Notes: generated by a model from the sequence alone, not told the origin. 64,000 nt of DNA from Mycolicibacterium flavescens (GCA_900637135.1 LR134353.1:2480001-2544000); one strand, 5' to 3'. Shown: positions 8,627 through 17,359, counted from the stretch's first letter. Made by a program: numbers and translations.

Positions 8627-8896
8627 ATGAGTGATGACGTTGGCGGTTTGTCCGTTCGGCAGGGGCCGCGCAAGCGCGCCGGCGATGTGCGCGTCGCTGT
8701 GCTGGTGCGCGTCGAGGGACGGCCCGCCGCGGTGCGGGTCTTTACCGATGAAGAGGCCGACGAGGCTGCCCAGTACGCGGCAAGTACCGGGGGAGTAGTT
8801 GTGCCGCTGCCGCTTTCACCGCCAGCTGGGTATGTACGCGGACCCGATGGTTCTCTGCTACCGGAGGGGGCGGCTGGGGCTTCGCCGCCAGCATGA
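8627..8896 (+). CDS. Small hypothetical protein, 89 aa
   Basis: Starts at ATG 8627 (MSDDVGGLSVRQGPRKRAG); a longer frame from 8546 would overlap the divergent promoter region. The sequence is acidic in the middle (FTDEEADEAAQYAAS) with a Pro/Gly-rich C-terminus. No signal peptide or domain is recognised. It converges on the 162-aa gene at 8908. Coding is plausible but unproven. Confidence 0.4.
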   Translation: MSDDVGGLSVRQGPRKRAGDVRVAVLVRVEGRPAAVRVFTDEEADEAAQYAASTGGVVVPLPLSPPAGYVRGPDGSLLPEGAAGASPPA

Positions 8897-8907
8897 GCCC
8901 GGCCCCG

Positions 8908-9396
8908 TCAAAGCGATTCGTCGTGAGGGTGTCGGCCCTCGGAGGCCAGCGCGTCGAGGTAGGCGTCGTGGTAGCGGGTGATCGACAGTCGCTCGGAGGT
9001 GAATTGCTCCAGGACGCCGGTGATGAGTGGTTGGCCTCGGAGCGAGGATCCCATTCGGTCGTAGGGCCAGTGGCCGAAACTCATCATGTCAATGCCGAGT
9101 GTCTGCTGCGGGTATTCGCGGGCCTCGGTGATGTCGTTTCGGACCGCCTCCAGCTCGGTCTCCAGGCGACGGAGTGCGGACGCGGCACGGCGGAGATGGC
9201 GGTCGCGCTGCTCTTTGAGCAGGTTGACGCATTCCGTCCATGTCGGGATGGTGTCGCGAGGGAAGTAGACGTGGCCGGCTTTGCCGCGCACAACCTGGGG
9301 GAGCAGCCCGTCTGCGGCCAGCATCTTGAGGACGTCGGTCGGAATCCCGCACAGCTCGGCGGCTTCCGACAGCTTCGCCAGGTGCGGCTCACTCAC
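8908..9396 (-). CDS. MerR-like HTH/coiled-coil hypothetical protein, 162 aa
   Basis: Start is taken at GTG 9396, giving an 8-base overlap with the KfrA-like gene upstream. Residues about 5-45 (LAKLSEAAELCGIPTDVLKMLAADGLLPQ) look like a MerR-type winged helix that reads a recognition helix followed by YFPRDTI. A coiled coil (LLKEQRDRHLRRAASALRRLETELEAV) follows, then a C-terminal region of unknown type. It is translationally coupled to the KfrA-like gene, which suggests a joint role in plasmid/element maintenance. Confidence 0.6.
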   Translation of the reverse strand: MSEPHLAKLSEAAELCGIPTDVLKMLAADGLLPQVVRGKAGHVYFPRDTIPTWTECVNLLKEQRDRHLRRAASALRRLETELEAVRNDITEAREYPQQTLGIDMMSFGHWPYDRMGSSLRGQPLITGVLEQFTSERLSITRYHDAYLDALASEGRHPHDESL

Positions 9397-10615
9397 CCGC
9401 CTGGTCCGTTCCCGCGGTCTTGCGTGCTGAATTCTTGCGTGGTGTAGAGCGTTTCGCAGGTGTGCGCGCAGTCGGAGCTGCGAGTTGGCCACGTAACGCC
9501 TCAGTAGCCGCCGATGCTACTGCGAGAGCTTCGGTGAGCGCCTGCACCCGATCGTCGGCATTGCGCTGGGCCTGTGCGAGCTGTTCCGCGTGCGCCTGGC
9601 GAAGAACATCGCGCTCGGCGACGGTCTCCTCTCGAAGCCGTTCCAGGGCGGTGCGGTCATGTTCAGCGGACCGGCGGGCACTATCGGCCTCGGCGCGACT
9701 CGTGGCTAGCTCCACGCGAAGTGTTGCCGCTTCGGCGACCGCCTGCTGCGTAGCTTCATGAGCAGCGTCGATCTCGACTTGCATCCGCTGGCGTGTGTCG
9801 TCCATCTCCCCGCGTGCGGCGTCGACCTCGCGGCGGAGCTGGGCTGCGGTATCCCGCTCGCGTGCCGCTTCCGCATCGGACGCGCGCTGCGCGGAGAGCG
9901 CTGCTGCGGCCTCCATCCGGGCCGCTGACGCCTCCTGCCTCGCGTCCTCCACGGCCGCGTCACGCTGCGCTAGACGATCGGCGTTCTCCGCGGCTGCGTG
10001 GGCTACCCGCTGTTCGGCACTGGCCACTGCAGCGTCTGTTTCGGACCGCATCGCTGCGAGCTGGACTTGGGTTTCCTCCCGCACCCGCGCTAGCTCGGCA
10101 GCGGATTCCTCAGCAAGTACGTCCGCCTCTTCCCGGTCACGCTCAGCTTGCTCGGCCCGAGCCTCTGCGAGGCGGGCAGTGCGCTCGGCCGCAGCAGTAC
10201 GACGCTCGGCTTCGGTGATCTTGCTCAATGCGTCACGATGCGCGTCTTCCACCTCCGCGCCGGCAGCTTCGAGGTCGCTGGCGGCCTGGACCACCGATGC
10301 CAGTTCGCCGAGGTAGGTTCGCATGTCATCAAGACGGCCAGGCAATTCGGCCAGCCGTTGATCAAGGGTCGCGCGCGCCATCGATACGGGCGCCGCCGTG
10401 CCGGGCTCTTCCTGCAGCGTTACCACGCTCTGATGATTCGCTCGGCGGGCCTTAAAAGCCGACGCGCGATTATGCACCGGCCCACCGCCCTCATCGGACT
10501 GCTCGCAGTAGCGCGACGGCCGTCCAGTAGCCGGGTCCGGGCGCCGCGGCCGCGTGCATCCGGGATAGCTGCAGTGGTCCCGGTCGAGGGTCTCCGCGGT
10601 ATCGCTCTCGTCCAT
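9389..10615 (-). CDS. KfrA-like coiled-coil DNA-binding protein
   Basis: I start the protein at ATG 10615 (MDESDTAETL); the frame extends to 10801 but that part crosses the repeat-rich promoter. Residues 10-60 hold a Cys/His cluster (CSYPGCTRPRRP, later RYCEQSD and HNRASAFKARR), a zinc-binding-like head. From about residue 100 to 390 the sequence is an almost unbroken Ala/Glu/Arg coiled coil. The C-terminus is basic (TPAKRSTPRKNSARK). Plasmid KfrA proteins share this layout of a DNA-binding head and a long coiled coil, and repress their own promoters while aiding partition. The A/C-rich repeats just upstream are candidate binding sites. Confidence 0.65.
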   Translation of the reverse strand: MDESDTAETLDRDHCSYPGCTRPRRPDPATGRPSRYCEQSDEGGGPVHNRASAFKARRANHQSVVTLQEEPGTAAPVSMARATLDQRLAELPGRLDDMRTYLGELASVVQAASDLEAAGAEVEDAHRDALSKITEAERRTAAAERTARLAEARAEQAERDREEADVLAEESAAELARVREETQVQLAAMRSETDAAVASAEQRVAHAAAENADRLAQRDAAVEDARQEASAARMEAAAALSAQRASDAEAARERDTAAQLRREVDAARGEMDDTRQRMQVEIDAAHEATQQAVAEAATLRVELATSRAEADSARRSAEHDRTALERLREETVAERDVLRQAHAEQLAQAQRNADDRVQALTEALAVASAATEALRGQLAAPTARTPAKRSTPRKNSARKTAGTDQAGE

Positions 10616-10628
10616 GCGACCAATATAG

Positions 10629-10692
10629 ACGTTTCGTCGCCTCAATGACATAACAAAACGAAACGAAACAAAACCTCGGTGACGAAACAAAA
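10629..10692 (-). promoter_or_regulatory. Repeated CGAAACAAAA operator sites upstream of the KfrA-like gene
   Basis: CGAAACAAAA occurs at 10664-10673 and 10683-10692, 19 bp apart (about two helical turns). Further CGAAAC hexamers lie at 10659-10664, and an inverted copy GTTTCG lies at 10631-10636, inside the quasi-palindrome GACGTTTCGTC. The block is A-rich in an otherwise GC-rich region and ends about 15 bases before the start codon. Autoregulator or partition-protein binding is the likely role. Confidence 0.5.
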
Positions 10693-10823
10693 GTTGGACG
10701 CGTGGGGGCGTTCGCAGGGGCTGACAGCCGTGAGGGCAACCACCCGTCGGCCCGGACGCATGACCTTCCCCCCGTTCAACCCAATGCCCGATCCCCAGCA
10801 CCTAGGTGGGGACTGAATCCGCG

Positions 10824-10884
10824 ACTACCTGATAGCGCCGGACTGGGGGCCATTGATGTCCGGAACTACCTGACACCGGCGGAC
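10824..10884. repeat. 20-bp imperfect direct repeat in intergenic region
   Basis: ACTACCTGATAGCGCCGGAC at 10824-10843 recurs as ACTACCTGACACCGGCGGAC at 10865-10884 (17 of 20 identical, 41 bp centre to centre, four helical turns). The region 10616-10979 otherwise has no gene I can support. Together with the A-rich repeats it could be a centromere-like or origin-type site. Confidence 0.4.
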
Positions 10885-10979
10885 ACCCAGCGACCTTCCA
10901 TGGGCCTGGGCCTCTCGCAGCTAGCCGACTCAAAGGTGTATCTACGGGAAGTTCTCGGAGTTCAGGTGAGTGTCCAACA

Positions 10980-12326
10980 TCAAACCGGGCTGATAGGTCG
11001 TTCAGGCATAGGGAACGGCAGGGTGAATTCGGAGAACCAACGCAAAGGGTGCAAATTGACGCCGCCCGCTAGTGACTCGGTGGCCTCCGGCGGCAGATCG
11101 TAGAGCGTCAGTACGTCGTGATCCTGAAAGAGGACCTCGGACAACTGATCCCATGATCCGCGTCGCACCTGGCGTGGGCGGGCGGCGGCCTGGGCCCGTC
11201 GCAGGACGAGGTGAAGAACCATTTCTTCGCCCGTACACCGGGGGATGGGCGCCCCCCAGAGGCGGGTGTCGGCTGCCAAGCGGTCGGCGGCAGCGGCCAG
11301 TTGGTAGCGCCACAGCCGCGACTGCCCGAAGGTGACCGAAGGCAGCGTCGCAAGCACATCGAGCTGGCTGCTATTGACCGGGGTGACGGGAGCTGAGCCA
11401 AGGGCGTCGGCGTCAGATCGGATGGCGGCGGCAATCTCGTCGGCCGCGTTAGCGATGAGGGTCGCTTGCCGAGAGGAGATTAGCTCGACGATCTCGCTGT
11501 ACTCCTCGTCGTTCTCCATCAGGGCCAATTCCTCGTCGTCAGCAGCGCGTGTTCCCCACGGGTCTTCACCGCTGGCAGCGTCCGTGTCCTCGGGGATTCG
11601 GCAGTCGAGCGAGGTGTAGGGATCGACGCCAGCGGACGTCGCCACCAGTTCGTCGCTGTCTCCAACCAAGTAGGTCAGCTCGACGGTCAGAATCTGCCAC
11701 TCAGGGGCAGTCTCCCGATGGCGGTCCAGCACTGCCCGATAGTCATGGCGTGCATAGGCGTCAACGGCTGCCTGATCTTCGTCGAGACCACACTCGATAC
11801 CGAGCCGGGCGGCGGCTTTGAGGGCGGTAGCTTCGTCGGGGTAGGCCCAAAGATCCAGACGGCGGTAACCGCTGTAGCCGCGGTGCGCCACAGTCCAGAT
11901 TCCCGGTCCGCGCGCCCACTCGTGCACCCGGTTGTCCGCCCGCCCTGAGAAGCCTTCGGCGACGATCACGTTATGAATGAACGCTGCGCCAGCGGTCCTG
12001 GGAGTTGAATCGGCGGCGGTGGCACGATCGGCGTCCAGATAGCCGGCATCGTGTAGGGCTGCATCGAGTATCTGCTCATACGAGCAGCCAATCTGGACCG
12101 CTGCTGACTTCAAGTTCTGTTGCGTTGGAAGAGACCGTATTTCGCCAACCCGCCATTGCCGCAGCGCCTGACGGCTGATGCCTATCCTGTCCGCCAGGCC
12201 GCCGATGCTAGCGCTGTGGCGGCGCAGGTACTCATCGATGAGGCGGCCAAGATGGCTGGATGCCGGGGAAGTCACGAATGTCAGTCTGCTCCTCGTACGC
12301 AACCCATGGCAAGTGTCAGTTACCAT
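10980..12326 (-). CDS. XRE-type HTH regulator with long C-terminal domain, 448 aa
   Basis: Residues about 25-85 form a lambda-repressor-like helix-turn-helix (IGGLADRIGISRQALRQWRVGEI), followed by a Cys-containing helix. The remaining 350 residues contain an Asp/Glu-rich middle and do not match a family I know. ATG 12326 gives the full frame; GTG 12275, preceded by AGGAG at long spacing, is a possible shorter start. Upstream, a tandem 10-bp repeat could be its operator. Likely a transcriptional regulator of the element. Confidence 0.6.
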   Translation of the reverse strand: MVTDTCHGLRTRSRLTFVTSPASSHLGRLIDEYLRRHSASIGGLADRIGISRQALRQWRVGEIRSLPTQQNLKSAAVQIGCSYEQILDAALHDAGYLDADRATAADSTPRTAGAAFIHNVIVAEGFSGRADNRVHEWARGPGIWTVAHRGYSGYRRLDLWAYPDEATALKAAARLGIECGLDEDQAAVDAYARHDYRAVLDRHRETAPEWQILTVELTYLVGDSDELVATSAGVDPYTSLDCRIPEDTDAASGEDPWGTRAADDEELALMENDEEYSEIVELISSRQATLIANAADEIAAAIRSDADALGSAPVTPVNSSQLDVLATLPSVTFGQSRLWRYQLAAAADRLAADTRLWGAPIPRCTGEEMVLHLVLRRAQAAARPRQVRRGSWDQLSEVLFQDHDVLTLYDLPPEATESLAGGVNLHPLRWFSEFTLPFPMPERPISPV

Positions 12327-12432
12327 ATTTGGAAACCGCTACTTTACATAACCTAGTTTATCGGCAAATCGGTTGCGGCACAGAGGAATTCGTCTAACTG
12401 ATCAGCCAGAGTTCGATTTTTTCCGTTGTACT

Positions 12433-12452
12433 ACTGCGTTGTACTGCGTTGT
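12433..12452. repeat. Tandem 10-bp repeat upstream of XRE regulator
   Basis: ACTGCGTTGT is present twice head to tail (12433-12442, 12443-12452), preceded by a partial copy. The one-turn spacing fits cooperative binding on one DNA face. The rest of 12327-12536 shows no gene; the transposon end begins at 12537. Confidence 0.4.
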
Positions 12453-12536
12453 GCAGTTGACCTCTGACTTTTTCACTCATTCGACAACCAGCTAATAACC
12501 CTTGTCACTCCTTCGCCTACCGGAAGTCGCGTCTCG

Positions 12537-12613
12537 TGTCCGTTCTCATTGATTCTGGGGCATTCTCATTGAATCTGGGGTAAGTGCGTGTCTTTCTCAT
12601 TGAATCTGGGGCA
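12537..12613. repeat. Left end of Tn7-like transposon: terminal repeat plus three TnsB-type sites
   Basis: Sites lie at 12543-12562 (TTCTCATTGATTCTGGGGCA), 12563-12582 (ends GGGGTA) and 12594-12613 (TTCTCATTGAATCTGGGGCA). The first two are directly abutted, the third is 11 bp further on. All point the same way, inward from the terminal TGTCCG. Confidence 0.85.
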
Positions 12614-12632
12614 CGAGGCTTAGCGTTTATGT

Positions 12633-13373
12633 GTGCTGACGTCGGCTGTTTCGGCTGGGCCAGGTGTAGCGAGTGCAGTGGACTTGGAGTTCAACACCCG
12701 CGAGGGATGCACGCGGCAATCGCTGGACCGATGTGCTGCAACCCGGTTTGAGTTGGACTGTTCACCAGTGCGGAATTTCCCCTCGTTTCGAGGTCAGCGT
12801 AACTTTCCCGGGCTGTGGTGGTTCGCCACAACCGGCGCACATGTAGGTCACGAGTCCTGGGTAGAACGTGACCAGTTGATGGCGTTGGATGCCGATCCGG
12901 ATGTTGTTGGTGTTCTGTCGCAACCATTTTGGATTCATTGGCGTGACGGCACGCGGCATGCTCCTGACTACTTCGTGCGGCGCCGCGATGGATCTGTCGT
13001 CGTAGTCGACGTTCGTGAGGACGACCGGATCTCTGACGCTGATCGGGACGTGTTCGATCGGTCTGCCGCCACGTGCGCGATGGTCGGTTGGGATTACCTG
13101 CGTGTCGGTTCCCTCGATCCAGTGCTGCGGGCGAATCTACGTTGGTTGTCGGGTTATCGGCATCCGCGAGTATTGAAGATCGGTTTGGCTGATCAACTGG
13201 CGGAGGTCTTCGCTCGGGTCCGTCCGTTGATGGCTGGTGTGCACGCGGTCGGGACTCCTTTGGTGGTGCTGCCCGTACTGTTTCATCTGCTCTGGCACGG
13301 CCGTTTAGTTGCCGATCTGCAAGGAGCGGCACTTGGCGACGACACGGCGATTGGCCTCGGGACCGGGTGGTGA
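12633..13373 (+). CDS. tnsA: TnsA-like heteromeric transposase endonuclease subunit
   Basis: This subunit would cut the 5' ends of the element, working with the TnsB-like transposase to give cut-and-paste movement. The restriction-enzyme-like core is visible: an acidic residue in HVGHESWVERDQL (Glu74 or Glu78), Asp112 in HAPDYFVRR, and VVVVDVRED at 122-130. The usual catalytic Lys of the third motif appears to be Arg128. GTG 12633 follows the last left-end site by 20 bases; GTG 12678 is an alternative start that would remove 15 residues. The next gene starts seven bases after the stop, so the four transposition genes form one operon. Confidence 0.75.
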   Translation: MLTSAVSAGPGVASAVDLEFNTREGCTRQSLDRCAATRFELDCSPVRNFPSFRGQRNFPGLWWFATTGAHVGHESWVERDQLMALDADPDVVGVLSQPFWIHWRDGTRHAPDYFVRRRDGSVVVVDVREDDRISDADRDVFDRSAATCAMVGWDYLRVGSLDPVLRANLRWLSGYRHPRVLKIGLADQLAEVFARVRPLMAGVHAVGTPLVVLPVLFHLLWHGRLVADLQGAALGDDTAIGLGTGW

Positions 13374-13379
13374 CCTGAC

Positions 13380-15461
13380 GTGCGAACGGGTGTCGTCCGA
13401 GAGGGAGACGAAATCCGTTTATCAGCAGGTGTTTTCACCGTCGTAACCCTGTCGGGCGGATCAGCTCGACTGGTTGACGCTGTCGGCGAGCAGATTGTGG
13501 TGCCGCTCTCGCAGCTGATGGTTGATCCGGCATTGGAATTGGTGTCGGGGTCGCGACCGCCACTGTGTTCTGAGGAAATGCTGGCTGGCATTCCCGAGGC
13601 AGCCGTCGAGCAAGCACGGTGGTGGGAGCGCCACATCGTGGAGATCCTCAGCGGCCGCCCGCCTGGGACGGCCGCGGGCATTCGTCCCCGCCCAGAGTTC
13701 GACACGGCGAAACGATCTCTGCGGCAGCGTGAGCTGGCCAAGTTGGACGAGCTGCGTGCCGCCGGCCACGACGTGAGTCGGAATGCGTTGCAGCGTCGCC
13801 GATTTGCCTACGAACGGGACGGGCTCCTGGGAGTGGTTGACGGGCGCCATAATCGGCGGCGCGCGGTATTCGGCCGTGTGGACGACCGTGTCGTCGCCGC
13901 GGTGCGGGATGCGATCGAGGGCGAGACCGACCTGTCAACGGGAACGGTGCAGCGTCTGCAACGGCGGGTCGCCAAGACGCTGGTGGCCACCTATGGTGCC
14001 GACGACGCGCCCGCGATGCCGTCGCAGCCCACCTTCTACCGGCTGGTCAAGCGCCTCGCGGAAGGACGGCACACGTTCGGGTCAGCACGGACGCGGCGAT
14101 CGCTGTCCAAGCAGCCCGATGGCCCATTCGGGTCGATCACCGTGGTGCGCCCCGGCGAGATGGTGGAAATCGATTCAACCCTTCTGGATGTACGGGTAGT
14201 GCTCGATGACGGCATGGTAGACCGAGTCGAGCTGACTGCGATGGTCGACAACGCTACGCGGTCCATCCCGGCCGCGGTGCTGCGACCGACGACCAAAGCA
14301 GTGGACGCGTCACTGCTCTTGGCGCGGGCATTGACGCCCGAACCGATGCGCCCGGGATGGGCCGATGCGCTGCGGATGTCCCGGTCGGTACTTCCGCACC
14401 ACAGCCTGACCAGTGTCGATCAGCGCCTGGCCGATGCTGCGGCCAGGCCGGTGATCGCTCCCGAGACGATCGTCTGCGATCACGGGAAAGCGTATCTGTC
14501 CCAAACATTTCGGCAAGCGTGCTGCACATTGGGGATCAATCTGCAGCCGGCTCATCCCGACTGCCCGACCGATAAGCCGAAGATCGAGCGGACATTGCAG
14601 TCGGTGGGCACCCTGTTCGCACAGTACGTGGCCGGTTACGTCGGTTCATCGGTGGAGCGGCGTGGGAAAAACGCCGAGGACGACGCGGTGTGGTCGATGA
14701 TTGAGCTGCAGGCGCTGCTGGACGAGTGGATCATCGCGGTGTGGCAGAACCGCCCCCACGATGGCCTGCGGGATCCGGTGACGCCGGGGAAAGCGTTGTC
14801 TCCCAACGAGAAATACACTGCCCTCGTTGAGGTGGCTGGCTATGTACCGGTCCCACTGGACGCCGACGACTATATCGAATTGCTTCCCGTGCAGTGGCGC
14901 ACAATCAACAGTTACGGGGTCCGGATCAACCATCGCACCTATGACGCCAAGGCGCTCAACCCATACCGGCGCCAGCATTCCGGGGTCGATGCCCGTAACG
15001 GACAGTGGGAAGTGCACTACGACCCGTATGACGTGTCGAGGATTTGGGTGCGCAATCACCACGAAGACGGATGGCTGGCCGCGACGTGGACGCACCTTCG
15101 GTCCTCGCCGGTGCCGTTCGGCGAGACACTGTGGCGCCACGCCCGCTCCGTAGCCGACCGCAGAGGGGCCCAGAAGACCCAGGAAGCGGAGATTGCGGCC
15201 ATCGCGGAGGACTTGCTGGACCGCGCCGCCGCTGGGCCGCAGCAGCAGACGAAAGCCGAGCGCCGAGTGACTGGACGGACCAGCGCCGCGAGCGCCGGCC
15301 GGGACTGGCCGGACCCGACGGAATCATCCGAACATCATGGCCCGTCACCGTCGGAACGGGCCGCCGACAACGAGACTTTCGACGATGACGGCGAGATGGC
15401 GGAGGTCATACCCCTGCCGGTGTTTGATGCACGCAAGGAGGCCCAAACGTGGCGACTGTGA
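13380..15461 (+). CDS. tnsB: TnsB-like DDE transposase (Mu/Tn7 integrase core)
   Basis: A 693-aa protein from GTG 13380. The DDE triad is clear: Asp265 in VEIDST, Asp367 in CDHGKAY and Glu403 in KPKIERTLQSV, with 35 residues between the last two. Helix-turn-helix DNA-binding regions precede the core (residues about 60-220) and a Mu-type C-terminal beta domain follows (residues about 490-580). An acidic tail probably contacts the ATPase. It should bind the 20-bp repeats at both ends and perform 3' strand cleavage and joining. The stop lies 12 bases inside the TnsC-like frame. Confidence 0.9.
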   Translation: MRTGVVREGDEIRLSAGVFTVVTLSGGSARLVDAVGEQIVVPLSQLMVDPALELVSGSRPPLCSEEMLAGIPEAAVEQARWWERHIVEILSGRPPGTAAGIRPRPEFDTAKRSLRQRELAKLDELRAAGHDVSRNALQRRRFAYERDGLLGVVDGRHNRRRAVFGRVDDRVVAAVRDAIEGETDLSTGTVQRLQRRVAKTLVATYGADDAPAMPSQPTFYRLVKRLAEGRHTFGSARTRRSLSKQPDGPFGSITVVRPGEMVEIDSTLLDVRVVLDDGMVDRVELTAMVDNATRSIPAAVLRPTTKAVDASLLLARALTPEPMRPGWADALRMSRSVLPHHSLTSVDQRLADAAARPVIAPETIVCDHGKAYLSQTFRQACCTLGINLQPAHPDCPTDKPKIERTLQSVGTLFAQYVAGYVGSSVERRGKNAEDDAVWSMIELQALLDEWIIAVWQNRPHDGLRDPVTPGKALSPNEKYTALVEVAGYVPVPLDADDYIELLPVQWRTINSYGVRINHRTYDAKALNPYRRQHSGVDARNGQWEVHYDPYDVSRIWVRNHHEDGWLAATWTHLRSSPVPFGETLWRHARSVADRRGAQKTQEAEIAAIAEDLLDRAAAGPQQQTKAERRVTGRTSAASAGRDWPDPTESSEHHGPSPSERAADNETFDDDGEMAEVIPLPVFDARKEAQTWRL

Positions 15462-16477
15462 CCGAGATTGCGGCGGTGGGTCAGTTAGAGGATCGCCGCC
15501 AGCCGACCACGACGCTGGAGGGCTGGCGGCGTTTTGTTGATGCCGATCCGCCGGAGTTCACGTTGCTCGCCGACGACGAGTGGGCCAGCCTCGGTGAGGA
15601 CGAGCGGACGGCCTACAACGAGGCCCGGGTTGCGCATCATTCGGAGCTGGTGGTGGTCACCACGTCGGCGATCGAAGCGATCACCCATCAGGGCCGGCTG
15701 TTGACATTGCTCAACCAGCGCGAGATCGGGGCCCGGCGCGGGCTGATCATCTCCGGCGGGGCAGCGACGGGGAAAACTACGGCGATCAAGCAACTGGGTC
15801 GGTTTCACGAATTGCGCACCCGTGCACGGTTTCCCGGCGATGAGAGCCGGATTCCGGTGGTGTATGTGACGGCCCCGCCGAAAGGGTCGCCCCGCAAGTT
15901 GGCGATGGAGTTCGCACGGTTTCTGGGGCTTCCCACGCTCAATCAGCGGATGAACGTGACCGATATTTCCGATGCCGTGTGCCAGGTGCTCATCGATGCC
16001 CGTACCGACATCGTGGTGGTCGATGAAATCCACAACCTCAACCTCGACACCCGCGCCGGCGAAGAACTGTCCGACCACCTCAAATACTTCACCGAGCATC
16101 TGCCTGCGACATTCGTTTACGCCGGGATCGAAGTGGAACGCTCGGGGCTGTTCACCGGCACGCGGGGACGGCAGTTGGCCGGCCGTTGCGGGGTGATCCA
16201 CACCAGCGCATTCCCCGACGCCAAGGAGTGGCGACAACTCGTCGCCGCCATGGAAGGTACCTTGCGTCTGCATCGACACGAACCGGGAAGCCTTGTCGCC
16301 CAGGCCCGTTACCTGCACCGCCGCACCGGCGGGATGATCGGCAGCCTGGCCCACTTGATCCGGGCTTCAGCAATCCAAGCGATGCTCGACGGCACCGAGC
16401 ACATCACCCGCGAGGCCATGGACGATATTTTGATCGACTACGCCGCCCACACGGCCGCGGCCCGCACGGCCAGCTGA
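15449..16477 (+). CDS. tnsC: TnsC/TniB-like AAA+ transposition ATPase
   Basis: Walker A is SGGAATGKTT (residues 102-111) and Walker B is IVVVDEIHNL (188-197), followed by an arginine-containing sensor region (TGTRGRQLAGRCG). The fold is that of the AAA+ regulators that link the target selector (TniQ) to the transposase. The start at 15449 overlaps the TnsB-like gene by 13 bases; AAGGAGG immediately upstream is a good ribosome-binding site. Length (342 aa) is normal for the family. Confidence 0.88.
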   Translation: MATVTEIAAVGQLEDRRQPTTTLEGWRRFVDADPPEFTLLADDEWASLGEDERTAYNEARVAHHSELVVVTTSAIEAITHQGRLLTLLNQREIGARRGLIISGGAATGKTTAIKQLGRFHELRTRARFPGDESRIPVVYVTAPPKGSPRKLAMEFARFLGLPTLNQRMNVTDISDAVCQVLIDARTDIVVVDEIHNLNLDTRAGEELSDHLKYFTEHLPATFVYAGIEVERSGLFTGTRGRQLAGRCGVIHTSAFPDAKEWRQLVAAMEGTLRLHRHEPGSLVAQARYLHRRTGGMIGSLAHLIRASAIQAMLDGTEHITREAMDDILIDYAAHTAAARTAS

Positions 16478-16478
16478 C

Positions 16479-17321
16479 GTGGCAACTGTCAGGCCGTGGC
16501 CGCGCGGACCACGCCAGCGGCTCCCGCGAACGATCGCACCGTTCCGTTGGGAAGCCGTATCGTCCTACATCGACAGGCTGGCCCGCGCCAACCATATCGG
16601 CGTCTCCACACTGCGCGGCCATGTCGCCGAATCATGCGCAGCCCGGCCGCGACCGGACTGGTTGGCCGTCGTCAGCGGCCAACCTGAGCAGGTAATCCGG
16701 TCCCGTCTCTGCGGGCTTGCTGGCGACCCCACCGCGCTCAAGCAATATCTCCGCCGCCCTTTGTGTCAAAGATGTATGGCACGCAAGGGAATACACGAAC
16801 CCGTCTACTGCTACCTGCCTGCACATGTCTCCGTATGCCACCGTCACCGACGCTGGATCGGTTCACCAACGCGCGTTCTTGACGACCAGGTGGATCTTCG
16901 TGACCGGCCCACGGTGCTCAGTGCCGGGCGCACGCATCGGCGCTTGGCCCGTCAGTATTCAGAGGTCGACCTTCATGACGCCTTGGGCGACGCCCGCCAC
17001 ATCCTGGTCTTCTGGGCTCACGCAGAGCGTCACGTGGCGGCGGGGATTCTGCAGAATGGCCTAGAAGCGCACGTGGTGGCCTACCCCGATGTGATCGCCG
17101 TAGCCGCAACATTGCTCACAGCTCGCCCTCGGGTTGAACAGCCCAGGACGCCAACGGAACCCGCCTGGCCGACGCTACTGCTCGACCGCATCAACGAACG
17201 CACCGGCGCCCACCATGCCGACGCCACCCCCGTCGAGCAATGGGCGCAGTACCGACGCCTATTCGCCACTGCCGTATTGACGACACGCTCAGACGGCGCA
17301 GAACTGGCGTGTCGCGCTTAG
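16479..17321 (+). CDS. tniQ: TniQ-family target-selection protein
   Basis: The N-terminal TniQ domain starts with a proline-rich strand and PFRWEAVSSYIDRLARANHI. A zinc site follows: Cys96, Cys99, Cys120 and His123 (CQRCMARKG ... HVSVCHRHRRW). With 280 residues it is a compact TniQ, without the long DNA-binding extension of TnsD, so the target preference cannot be predicted. GTG 16479 lies immediately after the ATPase stop, so translation is coupled. Confidence 0.8.
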   Translation: MATVRPWPRGPRQRLPRTIAPFRWEAVSSYIDRLARANHIGVSTLRGHVAESCAARPRPDWLAVVSGQPEQVIRSRLCGLAGDPTALKQYLRRPLCQRCMARKGIHEPVYCYLPAHVSVCHRHRRWIGSPTRVLDDQVDLRDRPTVLSAGRTHRRLARQYSEVDLHDALGDARHILVFWAHAERHVAAGILQNGLEAHVVAYPDVIAVAATLLTARPRVEQPRTPTEPAWPTLLLDRINERTGAHHADATPVEQWAQYRRLFATAVLTTRSDGAELACRA

Positions 17322-17339
17322 GGGTCGGCAGTCTTGAAT

Positions 17340-17359
17340 GTGCCTTATCAGTAAGGCAC
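17340..17359. terminator. Hairpin between convergent tniQ and mer operons
   Basis: GTGCCTTA-TCAG-TAAGGCAC forms a perfect 8-bp stem with a 4-base loop, placed between convergent stops at 17321 and 17458. There is no long T-run, as is usual for mycobacterial terminators. It could act in both directions. Confidence 0.5.
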
